Numbered from the stretch's first letter, positions 1 through 12,778 are shown. The stretch is DNA of 64,000 bases from Takakia lepidozioides (GCA_030704615.1 CM060731.1:94592756-94656755), one strand, 5' to 3'. Program-made: numbers and translations. Notes: generated from the letters alone by a model not told the origin.

Positions 1-309
1 AAAGTGAGATTCCAGAACCCTGCTTTTGCCGAGTGTCAAAGGCAAGCTAAATGTGTAGATTGACTCCTGCTTCTGAGGATTTCTTGTGAAATTCTGCATG
101 GCTTCTACTGCTGAGTGTACCTCATCAAGGTGGCACTTTTATGGTCTAATGGGGGAGGCACTTCACATTGGTTATGCAGTTTTGCAAGAGTGTCATTAAG
201 GCCTGAGCATAAGGCAGCTGAGTCAATGCCTGGGGAACAAGCACTCCCAAAATGAGACAAAATTAAAAAATGGACACTTCAAAAAGTGACACAGAGGCTG
301 TAGTCTTAC
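1..309 (-). other. Intron (or intron plus start of next exon) of the hAT-derived gene
   Basis: On the minus strand, exon 1 of the BED/hAT-like gene ends at 310 with a good donor (gtaag at 309-305). A possible acceptor (cccag, about position 217) is followed by only a short open stretch that reaches a stop near 135. I therefore cannot identify the second exon here. The rest of the gene lies left of the window. Confidence 0.5.
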
Positions 310-1548
310 CTGGCGCTGGTACTTTTGCAAGTAAGTCCGAGCTTGCAGCTGGCCGTTGAAGAAGGCGGCCAGCTTGATGCATTCTGCAGCCACGGATCTG
401 AAAAGAGGGAGATGCTTGTTGAAGTCTTTTAACAGATTGCTGAACCCTTGCGCCTGGCAGGAGAGGTTGACCATCCATGGATGCCGGTATTCCAATTCCT
501 GCAAAGCCTTCAAGCTGTACTTATCAGCATCAGCCACTACCCCCACACAGCGCTCTGGGGAGGGCCCACAGATAGAAGTTATTGCCTCAGACAGGGTTTC
601 TTCAACAAGCGTCACAGAAACTGCACCGGCGTTCACGTTAACTACACTGCGAAAAAGAGAGTTCCCATTTGGAAGGTTGAGTGTGATGTTGATAAGTGTC
701 TCCCCCATGCTGGTTGTCTTCTTCTTCCACCCATCTGACGCAAGCTGGAAAAACATGGCCTCCCGAAGCTTAGCCTCTGATTCTTGCTTCACTTCCTCAA
801 ATTTCGCGTCCAACTTTGCGCCCGCAAGGTACCGGCGGCTTACAGGTGGCAAACCCAGCTGACTCAGAAACGCCTTGAACTTGGGGTGTTCCACACACGA
901 GAAAGATACGGTCCCACAGGATTCATACAACCACTCTGCTAGAAGGTTGAGAGCTGCCTCGGTCTGTGCTTTGTTTGGCCCAGTCTGCCCTTGTGAGGCC
1001 CCCCCCACCTTCATGCCTGGGCTCTTGAGCTTCTTCACACTGTCTTCTAGTAACGCCAGAGCACCCAAATCCTCTTTTCCCCCTGACAGCAATAAAGGAG
1101 GGGCAAGACCGACCCTCGCCGCTTCTGAACTGGGAGGCCGAGGGGTGTCAATAGAGATCGCCGGAGGCCCCAAGGATGTTGGCGCACTCCGTTTCCTTGT
1201 GCTGGAGGCCGGGGGTGGTGCTGTTGACTTAGGGCCTGGTTGGGATGCAAGAGTTTTGGGAACAACGCCATTGAAATTGGGACAGGTACCCCGTTTAAGA
1301 TGCTCTGATGCGGTGCGTGAGGGATTTGAAGCTGAGAACATGGCATTGCAAAGAGAGCATCGTAGCTTGACTGCTTTGGGGACCCCAGTGTCGGGGTGCG
1401 GGACTAAGAGGGGCTGGAGGTGTGACCAGTACCAAGCCCCCTTCCCTTTGATAGCCTTGTTACGTACAGTAACAAGCCCATCAAAGCGCTTGTGCAGCGC
1501 CTTGGCTGACAAGTCGTTGTCCTCGTGCCCTGCCATCAATATGCTCAC
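310..1548 (-). CDS. BED zinc-finger/hAT-transposase-derived plant protein, first exon (partial)
   Basis: This is the only likely cellular gene in the window. The 413-codon exon begins MSILMAGHEDND (a second Met is four codons in) and continues KALHKRFDGLVTVR, then GKGAWYWSHLQPLL. A BED-type zinc finger follows, with Cys64, Cys67, His83 and Cys89 in RCSLCNAMFSASNPSRTASE and HLKRGTC. A Pro/Ser-rich linker (about 95-170) leads to a DUF659/hAT RNase H-like part with SDGWKKK, GVVADADKYS and WMVNLSCQAQGFSNLLKDF. This arrangement matches a conserved low-copy family of land plants (Arabidopsis AT1G12380/AT1G62870-type proteins, from memory), thought to be domesticated from hAT transposases. The exon is fully open with no disabling change and ends at a consensus donor in phase 0, so it is probably functional. 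The C-terminal hAT dimerisation region must lie off-window. The biochemical role is unknown. Confidence 0.85.
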
Positions 1549-2650
1549 TCCCCTCCCTCACGGTGTGCTGCTGTTTCTATGGGTCCCTCGCTTTCTTCTA
1601 CTACTTCCTGGCCTACCCATCTTGCCTGGCCCCACCAGAGCCACACTGATTTATGCTGCAGAAGTTTGGGGGCCAGGACGAGAGTAGGGCGCTGAGTTCC
1701 TGAAATAAGATAGAGATCAAAGCAACCTCAAATGGTGGGGTTCTGAAGGCTTATCACGGGGCATGGGGTCTTCTACTATTCGTCCGTCATTGAGAGTTTA
1801 CTGGAGAGATGAAGAGAGACAAGAGCGGGCACGAGACAAGAAAGACAGGAGGGGGGGGCGGGGGAAGTATGAGAGATAGTCAATGGAAAGAAACCAGAAA
1901 AATCAACCTTTCACCTGAGGCAAGAGTTACGAGAAAAAGGATGGTTCTACATCCAACCCAAGACTACGAAAACCACCACAACCGTGCTCGAGTGGATTAC
2001 ACATGTTCTAAGCTCACAGGCTTCTAGGGTTGCAATGGGAGGACAACGAGGGTTCTTCTACTCTACATGCAACAATCTTGAGGTTCCAATGCCAGTACCT
2101 TCAGCCTGGCCATGGTACGTCCCAAACTCAAGCACCCTGCTGGCCTTAGGCACCAACACAGAGCAGCACTCAGGTCGGGCGGCGATGGCGGGAACCCAGA
2201 AAACCTCTCAATCGGTTGGCATAACCCCCCAACCCAAAGTGCATTAGAGCACCATTACACTAGCACCAGAGCCTGCTTGCCTGCGAAGAAGACGAGAGAA
2301 AACAAGAGAGAAGAAAAGCAGCAGAGGCATTACCTGGGAGAGCAATGCATAAATCCGGGGGCATTCCCAATTTTCAGGGAACGTGTAATCACCACCGGCC
2401 AGGTAACTCTACCGTTAACCGCTCTCACAACTCCCTCGCCTACTCTACCCTGCCTGTATCCACAGTACCTACCTACATGATCGTATCTAGGGATCTTGGC
2501 CCTCACTACACTACCCAGCGCGCGGGGGCGGCTGAAGCTCACATGGCCGTGCTCTCAATCCCAACATTCGGCGCCTCGTGCCGCGCGGTTTTTAACCCTT
2601 TTTTCATCCTGTTTTCATCTAGATGACCGCTACTCCAAAGGCAATGCCTT
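1549..2650. promoter_or_regulatory. Upstream region of the hAT-derived gene, no convincing ORF
   Basis: The kilobase 5' of the minus-strand gene should contain its leader and promoter. It has a G-run near 1849-1863 and several short ORFs without recognisable similarity or codon pattern. I see no clear TATA box at a fixed distance. Confidence 0.3.
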
Positions 2651-5290
2651 AGGATCTTCATTTTGACCTCTAATTGTTTTTTTGAAATAACCAGGGAATG
2701 AAATAACCAGGACCATCCATGAGGAGTACATCGTGAAAAAAAGAAAAAGAAAAAAAAAGAGGAAACTATTTTGACCTAATGTTTATGTTACTGCCTTTAT
2801 CGTGATTGGGACTTGCAACATTTTGTGGACAATGTGGATTTGCGTTTGGATGTGAGACAGTCAAGTAGTGAAATGATTACCCCCCCTCCCCTCCCCCCCC
2901 CCCCCCCTCCCTTTTTTTCTTAACAGAAGAGGGGATGGAAGCCCTCGTCTTTTATTAATGAGGGGATGTCTTGGAAACACCTAGACACAATTATGATTTA
3001 AAAGATAAAAAATCCGTAAAGCTTTATACAACAAGAACCTCTAAGTGGACAAATAAAAGCATAGAGAAAGGGAAATGTAGGCAACAAAGCCAATCAAACC
3101 AATCTAGCTTCACCCACTGCCTGAAGTAGATCAGCTTGTGCTTGTAAGGCTACAAGAACAGAGGATGAGCGAATGGACTAATTAATTTAGATGCATATAT
3201 GGTGGATAAATGAAGTACTAGTCTTTAGTAGGTGGCTGATAGACATGCTCTAGACTCTAGTAATGGACCTTCCTTCTTCTCTTGAGGACATGTCATAAAT
3301 AGACAATTTTAACGCTCATAGCAAGGCTATTGTACAAGAAACCAGCTCCCTTAATACAAATGATTCTCATTGGATGGCTCGAAACCTTCCATCTTTTTGC
3401 TAAATCTAGAAACTTTTGCAGCGAATTTGATTGTCCGTCAACTCGCAGCCACTTTGCTAATCCAGACAAGTTTAAACTTTTCATCCTTGTGCTGGAGATA
3501 ACCATGTGATTGTGGGTGTAAAAAAATGTGTAGTTAGATTCATTGAAGTGGAGGCAGTCTCTGTCTTGGTGCTTCAGGTTGACAATTGGTTCTCATTGGG
3601 AAACCGTGATGATTGTCATCAATGCTGGTTATATTCTGTAAGACCAACAGATTTTGTTTCTAAGTTTCTCCAAGACCAAATATATTGAGATTACTGAGTT
3701 GAAAAGAAAGTATCCTTAACGGATTTTCTCCCTAGAAAAATAGAGCGCAGCTTCGCATCCAAATTCTCATGATAATTGGAACTGGTGAAAACCACCTCCA
3801 TCCCTTTGGGTATGATGAGGTTTGTATGTCTGCAATGTCATCCACGGAAGAGGCTAGCGCGGATGACACAGGGGTGCATCATCCACGGAAGTGGGGCAGT
3901 GTGGATGAAAGAGGGGGCGCTCCATTGTCGCACGCGGGCAACGCGGGTCGCGGCGTAGCACCCAATGTGCTGCCCGCCTGCCCACACGTTGCTCCCTAGG
4001 CCTGCCCAATGCCCGAAATACAATTTTGTTGACTGCCCATGGTAGTGATCCGATAAGAGACATACAGGGTACGGTACAGCCCTCCTGCCTGGCTATACAT
4101 ACCTGCGATGTTACTGCTGAGGTTTTACTCTCAGGTGCTGAAAATGCAGGCAGAAGGTGGCGTCGTATCATTTGGACTATGTTGTAAGGGAGTTGTAGTT
4201 GTATTATGTCTTTTGGCTTTAATTCTCACCCTTCTATCAAAAGCGTGCTGTCACCTGTTGCAAAAGCTAGGCAAGCTGCTCCCCACCAGCCCCATTCACC
4301 CAACACGCTGCATAGGCTAGCCACCATTCAGCAAACAAGAAGAATAATGCATGGAAGGCAGGCAGAGCAAGGCATGTACCAGAATTGTCAACGGTCGTCA
4401 TGAGGTGGGAGAAGTAATGGCAGGGAGACCTCCGAAGTACACAGCACTAGACGCGCTCCAGGGACTGATGAGCGAGACGGGGAGGGTGGCAGGCACGCAG
4501 CAGCAGTGTGTCAGCGCGGGATGAGCCGGCGGGCAACGGAAAGGGAGGGCAGGTGGCCAGTGTTTGACCAGTTGACCAGCGGCGTAGGGTAGGGGTGTGT
4601 TGTAACTTGTATGCGTCTGCGTACACTAGATTCCTCGCTCTGGCCCCGCCAGGCCTTGCCTGCCTACCATCCCACACAATAGATTCCACCTTATATCACT
4701 CTACCTACACCATCGCTGTGGTGCCATGCAAACTTGTGGTGCCCTGAGCCATCCATATTTGGAGACAGTCAAATCTGTGCTGCAGGATGGCCACCATCAA
4801 TATGACCACCAACGTACATATCCATACATTAGGAAGGAGGATTGTGATTGACAGTTTGAAATGCAGCGTGACCTTGTTGGCTACAATTTACTGCGGCGAA
4901 TTTATCCATATTTTCTTTTCTTTCAAAAATATAATAAAATGCCTCAGGGCGAGGTTACTGTGAAAGAGGTTATTTTCTCCTCTCACTAAGTACAACTAAG
5001 GGACCTGATTTGTGAGCGGCCACTCCCGGGAATTTCCCTTTTTTCCAAAAAATAAAAAGTAAATAAATAAAGCGCCCCTTTCCCTCCCTGGCCCCAAATC
5101 TCCCTTTTTTCCTTGCAGATCTCTGCGCATTTGGTCACGAAGCAGTGGCTTCCTGGGTCCGCCTCTATGGCACCCTCATGAGGTTATTTTTTCCTCTGTG
5201 TACCTTGTGGACATTTTGTCCCCACTTATCTATAAAGTTTAAGGGTGTCGACTCCCTTTAACCAAAAAAAAAGAAAAAAGAAAATAAAAA
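2651..5290. other. Non-coding stretch with simple sequence
   Basis: No recognisable gene. It contains a poly-C/T tract at 2880-2920, A-rich runs near 2735-2760 and 5260-5290, and a short duplicated word CATCCACGGAAG at about 3839 and 3881. The 4.1-4.7 kb part is richer in CpG but shows no convincing coding frame. Sections near 4945-5280 end in A/T-rich tracts and could be old short retroposons. Confidence 0.4.
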
Positions 5291-5294
5291 AAGA

Positions 5295-5512
5295 CTCAAC
5301 AGGGCTGTGTCCCGGTGGTAAGCCACTCGTGTATTGGCCTGTGGGTCTGGGCCTCAAACTCCTGTCATCGTCATCTGTCGCTCTGCCTTAGGGCTGGGTC
5401 TCTGCCCCTGTAATGCCTCCATGGCTCAGAAAGGAGGATTATTTTCTCCCGCAAGGGCCAGTTGCTGGGGCTGGTGAACAAAATAATTATAAATAAATAA
5501 ATGTAAGGGAAG
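5295..5512 (+). mobile_element. tRNA-derived SINE candidate
   Basis: The segment starts with a pol III A-box-like word, GTGGTAAGCCACTCG, at about 5316-5330. A B-box-like word, GGGCCTCAAACTCC, follows about 20 bp later at 5349-5362. A body of about 140 bp then ends in an A/T-rich tail of repeated AAAT units. The box order, spacing and tail are what a tRNA-derived SINE looks like. No target duplication was found, so this is a candidate only. Confidence 0.45.
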
Positions 5513-7109
5513 GCCATACCTCTTCTCGCCTAGTAGCTTCTTTTGGTGATATGGAGAAGTGCTATTATTTCACTATATATATAAGGGAAGGGACAAATGC
5601 CTTTTATATTATATTAGAAGGAAAAGACGAAATATGCAGGAGGCCTGCGGATTGGTTCCAGTATGATGAACACCCATCCACTGGGTATCCTTTTGGAATT
5701 TCCTATTAAGTGAGGGGTTATCAAGCAAGGGCACACGTTGGCCTAGGTACTGGGTTGTGTGTTGTGTCCTTGATAAGGGGCCGCTCTGCTTGCTTGGTAA
5801 ACCATGTTCTCACGGAGAACTAGCTCTACGACCTTACATGGCATTCATTGTACCTTTTTTTCCTTCAAAAAATAAATAAATGGGATTGACCGCCCAGAAA
5901 CTTTATAAATAACAAGGAAAAAACAACCTTGTGAATAAACAGACGTACAAAGGCGTGCACCGTCCCGTGACCAGAAAGACAGAGAGCCAGGGAAGGCATC
6001 CTACCAGCCATTCTTTTAGTGGCGAATAATCGCCAGATTTCGACCTCAAAAAATAAAATCGAATATTCTGTCGCAAATCCACTGTTTTTTCATGGATGAA
6101 ATCACCAAATTTCTCCAAATACAAAATAAATTATGGATGAAATCGCCAAATATGGATGATATAATGGATGATGGCACATAGGTGGATGAATTACAGTGGA
6201 TGAACAGAATAAATGGCTATTTCCTGCAAAACTCTGTAGCCACTCGTGCTGTTTTCCAAATTTCTTAAAAAAAACACTGCATCCTACGAGGAGAACGACG
6301 AGCAGCAGACATTCAAATAGCTGAGAAGAAAAAAGGAATGAGAATAAGAAGGGCCTAACTAAGAAGTGAGAAGTGTGGTCAGAGCAATAAAGCTCAGAAG
6401 CTTCCACGAGGGCTCGAAGGTGTGCCTTAGATTTTTCCTTTCTAAAGCTATGCGTATGCCGCCAATTGACCTGCGGTTCCTCTCCGTGTGGGAAGATCTA
6501 GCGCTAAGCAAACTGGCGTTGTGCCAAGCAACTCGATGATTGGTCGTTCTTGTGCAAGTAAAGTTGTCTTTTCCCCATGTACAGTCAAAGCTAGAGAGAA
6601 GCTCCTTCCTTTAGCACATCGAAGAAACCCACCAAGCTTTCTTAGCCTCAGACATAATGTCTTAGTGAACCCTATGTTCCTTTGTTTTGCATTGTCGCCG
6701 TAAAGGAGCGCGATGTCATTTTGGAGTCCAGACATGTGAAAGTACAACCCACATTGGTGATGGGGCCTTGTGCCTACACCGGATTTGGTCTTGCTCTCAA
6801 CCCCTCTTGCTGCAAAACTAAATACTTAGAGGCTTCAAGTGGAAAAAATACAGTTGCTAATGAAACTTAGTTTCGCAAAGGCCCTTGGTGATTTCGCATC
6901 TTTGAACACCTACAAGGTGCTTTTTTTCCTTGTGGCTTCTTCCCCGTTCTCCCAACTTAAACACGAAAAGCACTCAATAACAATTTATCTTTACAGTAAA
7001 ATTGCTTAGTGACTGATGGCCCTACTCCTGATTTTTTTGTCAGGCCATATATGCAGCAGTGTTCATCGACATGCAACTGATTAAAAGTATAACTAGCTCC
7101 TGCCGGTGA
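5513..7109. other. Non-coding stretch, repeat-like
   Basis: No supported gene. At 6020-6200 there are scattered copies of ATGGATGA and the small inverted word GGCGAATAATCGCC, similar in flavour to sequence in and around the 34.5 kb and 59-62 kb elements. Short ORFs at 6.4-6.9 kb show no recognisable family. Confidence 0.35.
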
Positions 7110-7287
7110 TCATGACCTTAAATTTTTAGCGTGAGTAAATATCACTAAAACTGCAACTGGGGTACGAGTGTACCATGGGAGCCGACAATGCGCACACACA
7201 GGGGAAAACCCAGGTGAACATGTGGGCCCCAGCACTCGCAACCTACAGCAATGATTCATGGCAACCATTAAAAAACAAAAGCAGATC

Positions 7288-7590
7288 CAGGTACTCACTT
7301 GATCCACAACAGAAATGGAGACAAAGGTTACTGAAAAATTAGTTTGAGAATCTTCTACTGATTCACCTCTCCAATTCCAGTACAATAACAAGCCTATGGC
7401 GGCAAAGTATTGCACAAATATCGATGCACTTTGCGCCAGGAACAGCAGTACCGATGGCCAGATTTTGTAGCAATTCAAAACCACAATTACATTGGATCCG
7501 ATACTACCTATGACAAAGGACACGCACAAGCTCAAAAAATTAATGGGCGCAAGGTCAAGTTGGCACACAAACCGAGGTGGAGGCAGCATT
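7288..7590 (-). CDS. Possible exon of an unrecognised membrane protein
   Basis: On the minus strand an open frame reads through two or three hydrophobic stretches (for example FLSLCVSFVIGSIGSNVIVV and a segment with IFVQYFAAIGLLLYW). It then becomes hydrophilic (RGESVEDSQTNFSVTF) and meets a consensus donor GTGAGT at about 7296. The clean transition and the good donor make a real or decayed exon possible. I recognise no family, and no partner exons were found nearby. It may equally be chance. Confidence 0.25.
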
Positions 7591-7622
7591 ATAAAACTAA
7601 GCGAGTGGGCCCACTCGCTCAC

Positions 7623-8290
7623 CAGTACCTGCGGAGTTACTCACTTGGTAACCATGGGCAGCCCACCGCCAGTAGCCGGTGGCCGGTGGTGGGACCGTTC
7701 TGCCGTTAGGACAGACTGATGAGAGGCAGGTAGCTGATCCAGCCCTGTGTGCGTGTGTGTAGTGTGTACCGCACTGTGGGCCAAGATATTTGACTTGTTT
7801 GGTTTCCAGTTGGATTTGAATGTTTTTTTTCCAAACAGTTTTGTGTCGCGCTTCCTCTCCGCGTGCCATGCACCGTAATCATGCTCTTATTGAGGCGAAT
7901 TGGCTCTTAGTTACGCCGGTTTAGGCCGGAGTCTTCTCTCTCTCCCCTCTTATAATGCCGCTTTTGTTGGCCTTTTCCTAACGTTTGATCCTCTTTAGGC
8001 CCAACGTTTCTCTTAAGCTATTTACATTGTGGCGCTAGTGGCATTCATGAGAACCTAAGTGGAGCATGTATGGCAATGGTACAAAGTGCAAGTGCCCATA
8101 ATATGTGATCCGGACAATCCGTTGTAATTTCCCTCTCTAGGATGGGACGCGTGTTTACCTCTAGCCAATCCTCTGGCGAACAATGGGCCCACGAGATCAG
8201 ATTTTGGTGAAATCCATCATTTTTTTAACCTCGTTTGCTTTAACCCCTGTTTTGGCGCCAAAGCTCTCACCCCCCCTTACCCCACCCCCA
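7623..8290. other. No gene seen
   Basis: Short out-of-frame ORFs only. A GT-rich patch lies near 7748-7770 and pyrimidine-rich sequence near 7930-7955. Confidence 0.4.
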
Positions 8291-8339
8291 AAACACCCAC
8301 ATAATCCACACTCTTATTATTCACTATAAAAAAAAGCCG

Positions 8340-9350
8340 ACTGTGCTATACACCCAATGCTACTTATAATACCACACCGGAACACGGCCCGCAAAGTCAT
8401 GCCAGCGAACCCCCCCACCCGTTGCACTCGTTTCCTGAATTCATCACCCAAACAAGCTCTTTTCCAAACCCTAAACCACTTTCCCCCATCTTTTTATCAC
8501 AACCACCACTACCTAAACTTTATGTTTTTAATGAAATATCAAATCAAGTTCTACCAATTAACCAAAATTCAAAATAATTCCCAAATCACAATCTAACTTA
8601 AATTTCCATCCCTATTGATGCTAAATCAAAATCATGGTGGCGCATTGCTCGACTACCCCACACACTCATCGTCCACCAGTTCCACTTTCGTCGCCAGTAA
8701 TTTTCCCAACCACACAGCCCAACCCCATCCCACTCACCCCCACCTACCCCAAATACCCTATATGATGAGTATCAACCCCTTTAACGTCACCGATCACCCA
8801 CATGGACTCCACCATCAATTCCCTCTGAAGTCCAAACATTACTATCATCATCCCCCCTCAACTGACGTGCTTTACATAGACATTTGTATTTCCCTCATGC
8901 TTATCAGATGTGGGGACATCCACCCAAACCCAGGGCCACTTCTATCGATGATATCGTCGATTACTTGCAGACCCACAAGATAGATATGCACTCTATTTCC
9001 AAGAGAACACCCTCTCCCTCACACATCCCTACCAACACCTATCCGACCACTTCACCCCTTTCCTCTCCAAACCTCTACCTACTACCCCTACACACCAGCC
9101 GACTGCCACATACCACATTGCAACCTTTGGTCTCCCCAACTATCCATACCTAGCACTTACCAAAGCCTCTAAGAAATTCAACACATTCCCTACACAACAC
9201 CTTCTCTTCTCCCTTATCTTTGTCATTTCCCCACTACTGGATACATGTAACGAATATCTCGAATCCTATTCAGACTCTAAAATTCGCTCTCTTTTGCGCA
9301 ATCTACAAGAACTGCCTCCGCACCCCAATAACTATCTGGCTCTGTAAACA
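8340..9350 (+). pseudogene. Decayed non-LTR retrotransposon fragment with 2A-like peptide
   Basis: The plus strand, strikingly C-rich, encodes a Ser/Pro/His-rich stretch ending in LMLIRCGDIHPNPGP (2A motif GDIHPNPGP at 8912-8938). In CR1/L2-like non-LTR retrotransposons a 2A-like peptide of this form sits just before or within the N-terminal part of the polyprotein, upstream of the endonuclease. After a frame change the next 70 codons (8940-9150, DIVDYLQTHKIDMHSIS) resemble the start of an APE-type endonuclease domain (strand, helix, HKID). A further open patch at 9190-9350 ends with TDGS, possibly an RNase H start. Frames shift at least twice and the reverse transcriptase is absent, so this is a broken copy. 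Family placement rests on the 2A motif and context. Confidence 0.55.
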
Positions 9351-9359
9351 GATGGTTCG

Positions 9360-10225
9360 AGACTTAAGCGAAATGGGCTTCCAATAGTGCAGCCCATTTC
9401 CCAAAGGCAAGTTTGACAGAGGTTGTCCGACGGTATGTCTGCAGGACGATTACAAGGTAATCGTTAATGGCCGTGGGAACACTCGTGTTCCGTGAATCAA
9501 CATCCCCCTGCTACTGTTAAGTCCTTGGACTGCTCATACCCTACATCCCACTAATCAATAGTGCTAGGCACTTAAGCGCAGCTATATTGCTATAGTTGTG
9601 ACTAAGTTCTGTCTAAGCACTCAGCAAGGCAGTACACTATGTGCGATTGCAGACAAGATCTATTAAGAGATGATGCACATTCTCACTATCTCACAGTCTC
9701 TCTACACATAAGTACTTGGGAAATGTTCATTGTTTTACTTCAGAGTCATCACATCATAGCACAAGTACACATGTATTGGATCGCTCTGGTCACACCCTGA
9801 TACCCTGATGCCTTCCTAAGTTGTGTGCAGTCCTTTTATACTATGCTCGAAAGAGCCGTTTACAGCTTGCGGTCATTAATGACCATTGCCTGACTACCTA
9901 CGCAACCTAAAAGGTTTGCCAAAAAAGTGGCCCGTGGTAGTGGCTCGTGGTCATGTGTCATAGTGGCACACGGTTCACGGCCACTCACTACTTACTAGTA
10001 AAGCCTAGTTTTCCTGTTAGACCGTGGCCGTGTAATATCGTGGTTCACGACCCACGGCTGCTACACTATCCACTACTGCCCTACGTGGTAGTGTTGCCCG
10101 TCTTCTCCTGCTGCTAAGTGTCGGGCACTTAGTTGTTCCTGCCTCATGTCCGGGTAGTGTGAAGTCGATCACTACCCCCCAATGTCCCGTCGTGGCTTAG
10201 CTACCCTGCCCTCGTGGCACTGGAA
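9360..10225. other. Non-coding, repeat-like; possible LTR of the adjacent gag remnant
   Basis: There is no coding frame. Internally the sequence repeats CGTGGTAGTG/CACGG-type words (9920-10110), which gives it local inverted symmetry. It lies 3' of a minus-strand gag-like remnant, so it could be its 3' LTR, but I found no matching partner. Confidence 0.3.
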
Positions 10226-10428
10226 CTTAGCTGTTATCATTTATCCTCCCTCCTCCTTTGAAATTGTGTCCGCACAATTTCATCAGTGCCTGTATTTGTT
10301 CTGTCTCTTTGGGGGAATGTAGGGTGGTGGCATACCCGCCTGCTGAGAAGTGCCTCTCATGTTGGCGATGGCCTTGGTGGCAGCTTCTTGTTCTTGTTAT
10401 CGTCACTGTCTGGTGCCTCCTTTTGTTC

Positions 10429-12052
10429 CTATATGGGCCAGCTTTCGTCATCTGGATATTCTAATTTCCCCTCCTTACATATAGTGTCGATCTTCGTGGA
10501 CAGGGTCTCGCGGTAAGTGAGCAACTCCTCCTTTGTCCAAGGCACAATGTCTCTGGTTACCCTGCTGCCTATTAACCAGTTAACTGCTTGGGTCCCTGTG
10601 TCCTTGAAGGGGTGGTCTCTATCCAGTATCAAAGGTGAAAAGTGGTTCTTCGCCTGGCGCCTGCGTGCTTCAACATACAGTGGTCGGTCTACGTACGCTG
10701 AGGTGCCAGAGAGACTCTCTGGTGGCTGGAATTTGGGCAATTCCCAGTGCGTATCATTCTCAATGCTCTCGTATCGCTTGCCCGCATTGTGGTGAACATC
10801 CTATACAAATAGCTGCCAATGTGAAAGCTTGGGCAGCCCATTACCACATCAACTGCTGGGGTGGGGTTGATCTTCAACTGCTGGGGTGGGGTTGATCTTC
10901 AACTGCCCCACTGCCCACATGTAGGCCACCAACTCCTTGTACTCCAGGGGAGCTTGGCGCCATAATTTTACTAATTCTGCCCCTGACCATATGTCATCCT
11001 TGCCCAGTGGCCGCATTCTGTACCTCAAGGGTATGAGCGTCTGATTGAGCATATGCAGCTGGCATGATGACCTCAGGGGGTTAAAGCCTTGAATACCTTT
11101 TCCAACATTTCTGGGATCTGTTGGGCCTGAATGCTCATCATTTTTGAAGTATTCCTCTGAATACTTGAGCTATTCCCCATCCCGTTTGCATGGCATGATT
11201 TGAAAATCATCCACTGATACTGAAGTTGATGCCACAAGAATGATTGGTAATAACACAGTGGTTACCTATTGAGTTTTTTCGTTTTGTGGGGTCTTCCCTC
11301 GTCTATCCAAGTACGGGCCAGGGCTGCATTTGCTGCATCTAGCCCTGCCTGAAGTGCCAGCTTCTCCAGCTGCTGCTTCCATTTCTATTCATTGTTTAGG
11401 GCAATCTCCCTCTCTGTATTGGCTATGAATAGCCTACTTTCATAATCCTCCCTTTGCTTTAGTAGCATGGTGTTGCTTGAAGCTGCTCTGTGAGTGTCGT
11501 TACCTCTGCCTCTGTGGTTCGGGATCGGTCTTTCTGTGCATCAAGGTTTGCTTGGACATGATGTGTCTCCACTCGCTGCCGTTCCCACTTCTGCTCCCAT
11601 TTGTCTCGGCGTTCTACCAAGGTATTATACTGGCGGAGCATAGCACTCTTTTGATCTTCCAGGGCCGCAATTGTAACCTCATGGTTACATACAGTTCGTG
11701 CTGCTGCAAGCTCCTGCTGTTGCTTGTCTTTGAGGTGGTCCAAGATCATGTTCAGTTGTTCCGGGGTTATGTAATCTTTGGCCCGGTTCATGTATACCGT
11801 TGCCTGATTTAAGGCATGTACTGCCTGGAGAACAGCATTGCCTGGTGTTTCCTCCAATCTTGTGTCTCATGCTGCTGTGTCTAGGACCTGCTGTGATAGT
11901 AATAATTCCAAATTGGAATGGTTCTCTTGTTGGGTGAATTGCTGTTGGCCCTGTGTCACCTGCACCACTTGCTGCTGCTGTGAGACTATGGCTTCTGCCT
12001 CCCTTGCCTGCTGTCCGATGTCTGTAGGTGTTTCCTGCTGAACATCCGTGTT
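10429..12052 (-). pseudogene. Gag-like, Gln-rich coiled-coil retrotransposon remnant
   Basis: Reading the minus strand from 12052, a Gln-rich stretch (QQETPTDIGQQAREAE...) runs to a single in-frame stop near 11874. It continues in the same frame as a strongly helical segment to 11459 (NQATVYMNRAKDYITPEQLN, then ALEDQKSAMLRQYNTLVERR), typical of a coiled coil. A separate open stretch at 10740-10429 (WTKEELLTYRETLSTKIDTI) looks like part of a capsid or structural gene. No zinc knuckle, protease or reverse transcriptase is present. I assign it to an LTR retrotransposon only by character and by its position between other retroelement pieces. Its 5' side is cut by the LTR at 12060. Confidence 0.35.
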
Positions 12053-12059
12053 AGCAGGT

Positions 12060-12778
12060 TGTCGCGCACCTCACTTCGGCAAACTCCCCTTCATAGTTAC
12101 TCGCTTTGATGCACGTGCCTAACTCCCAAACCGGTCGCCGGGCCAACTCGGAGCTTCGGCTGCTCACCGGGGCGTAACGGTCCCCTTCAGAATCCCACTC
12201 GACCCTCGACCTGTCAGGCTCAGTGGAAATTCTTTTTGGTAGATGGCAGTCCGGAACAGTTCCCCACACCTTGGTCGCTTTCCGGCTTGCACGCTTACTC
12301 ACTAGTTTTTGGTCACCAACGGGCTTGCACCGTTCTCGGGGTTTCTACTCCCTATATATACTTCTGTGACTGTCCGCAGGGGTTTCACAAACTACACCGT
12401 CCTTTTATGGCGAACCACCACGAAGACCCTTGATTCTTGGTGATGAGTCGCGGTGAGTCTTGGCCCACCCACCACGGCCCCAATGGACCGTGATGAGTCC
12501 CAAGACTCCCCACGACTCCCACCACAAGGTCTCCGCCCCATGGTGAGTCCTATGCCACCCCCACTAAGACCCACTAAGCTACCACCACCCCCTCGTGGAA
12601 CCACCCCCACTGCAACCCGGTGTGCGGGGCTCCACCTAGTGAGTGCCTCCGCCTCCTTGAGTGTCTTGGGCACTCAAGGGTGCTTCAGCCCCCATACCTA
12701 TTGTTGCCACTGCCCCCACCACAGGGGCAGCCCCTCTTGTGTCCCGACCCCCTGCCCTCAAGGCAAAGGGCCGCGACA
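12060..12778 (-). repeat. Chromovirus LTR (3' LTR of a truncated minus-strand copy)
   Basis: This 719-bp segment is the reverse complement of the LTRs at 15103 and 20581. It begins TGTCGCGCACC and ends CCGCGACA on the plus strand. It is followed at 12779-12900 by the reverse complement of the 3' internal end of the same family, so it is the 3' LTR of a truncated copy rather than a solo LTR. Confidence 0.85.

Noticed and set aside
6448-6870. Possible gene from antisense ORFs of about 70-100 codons
   Set aside because: No domain, no splice-supported extension, overlapping frames on both strands.
9360-10225. Definite LTR
   Set aside because: No second copy in the window, no TG...CA borders that I can defend, no primer site.
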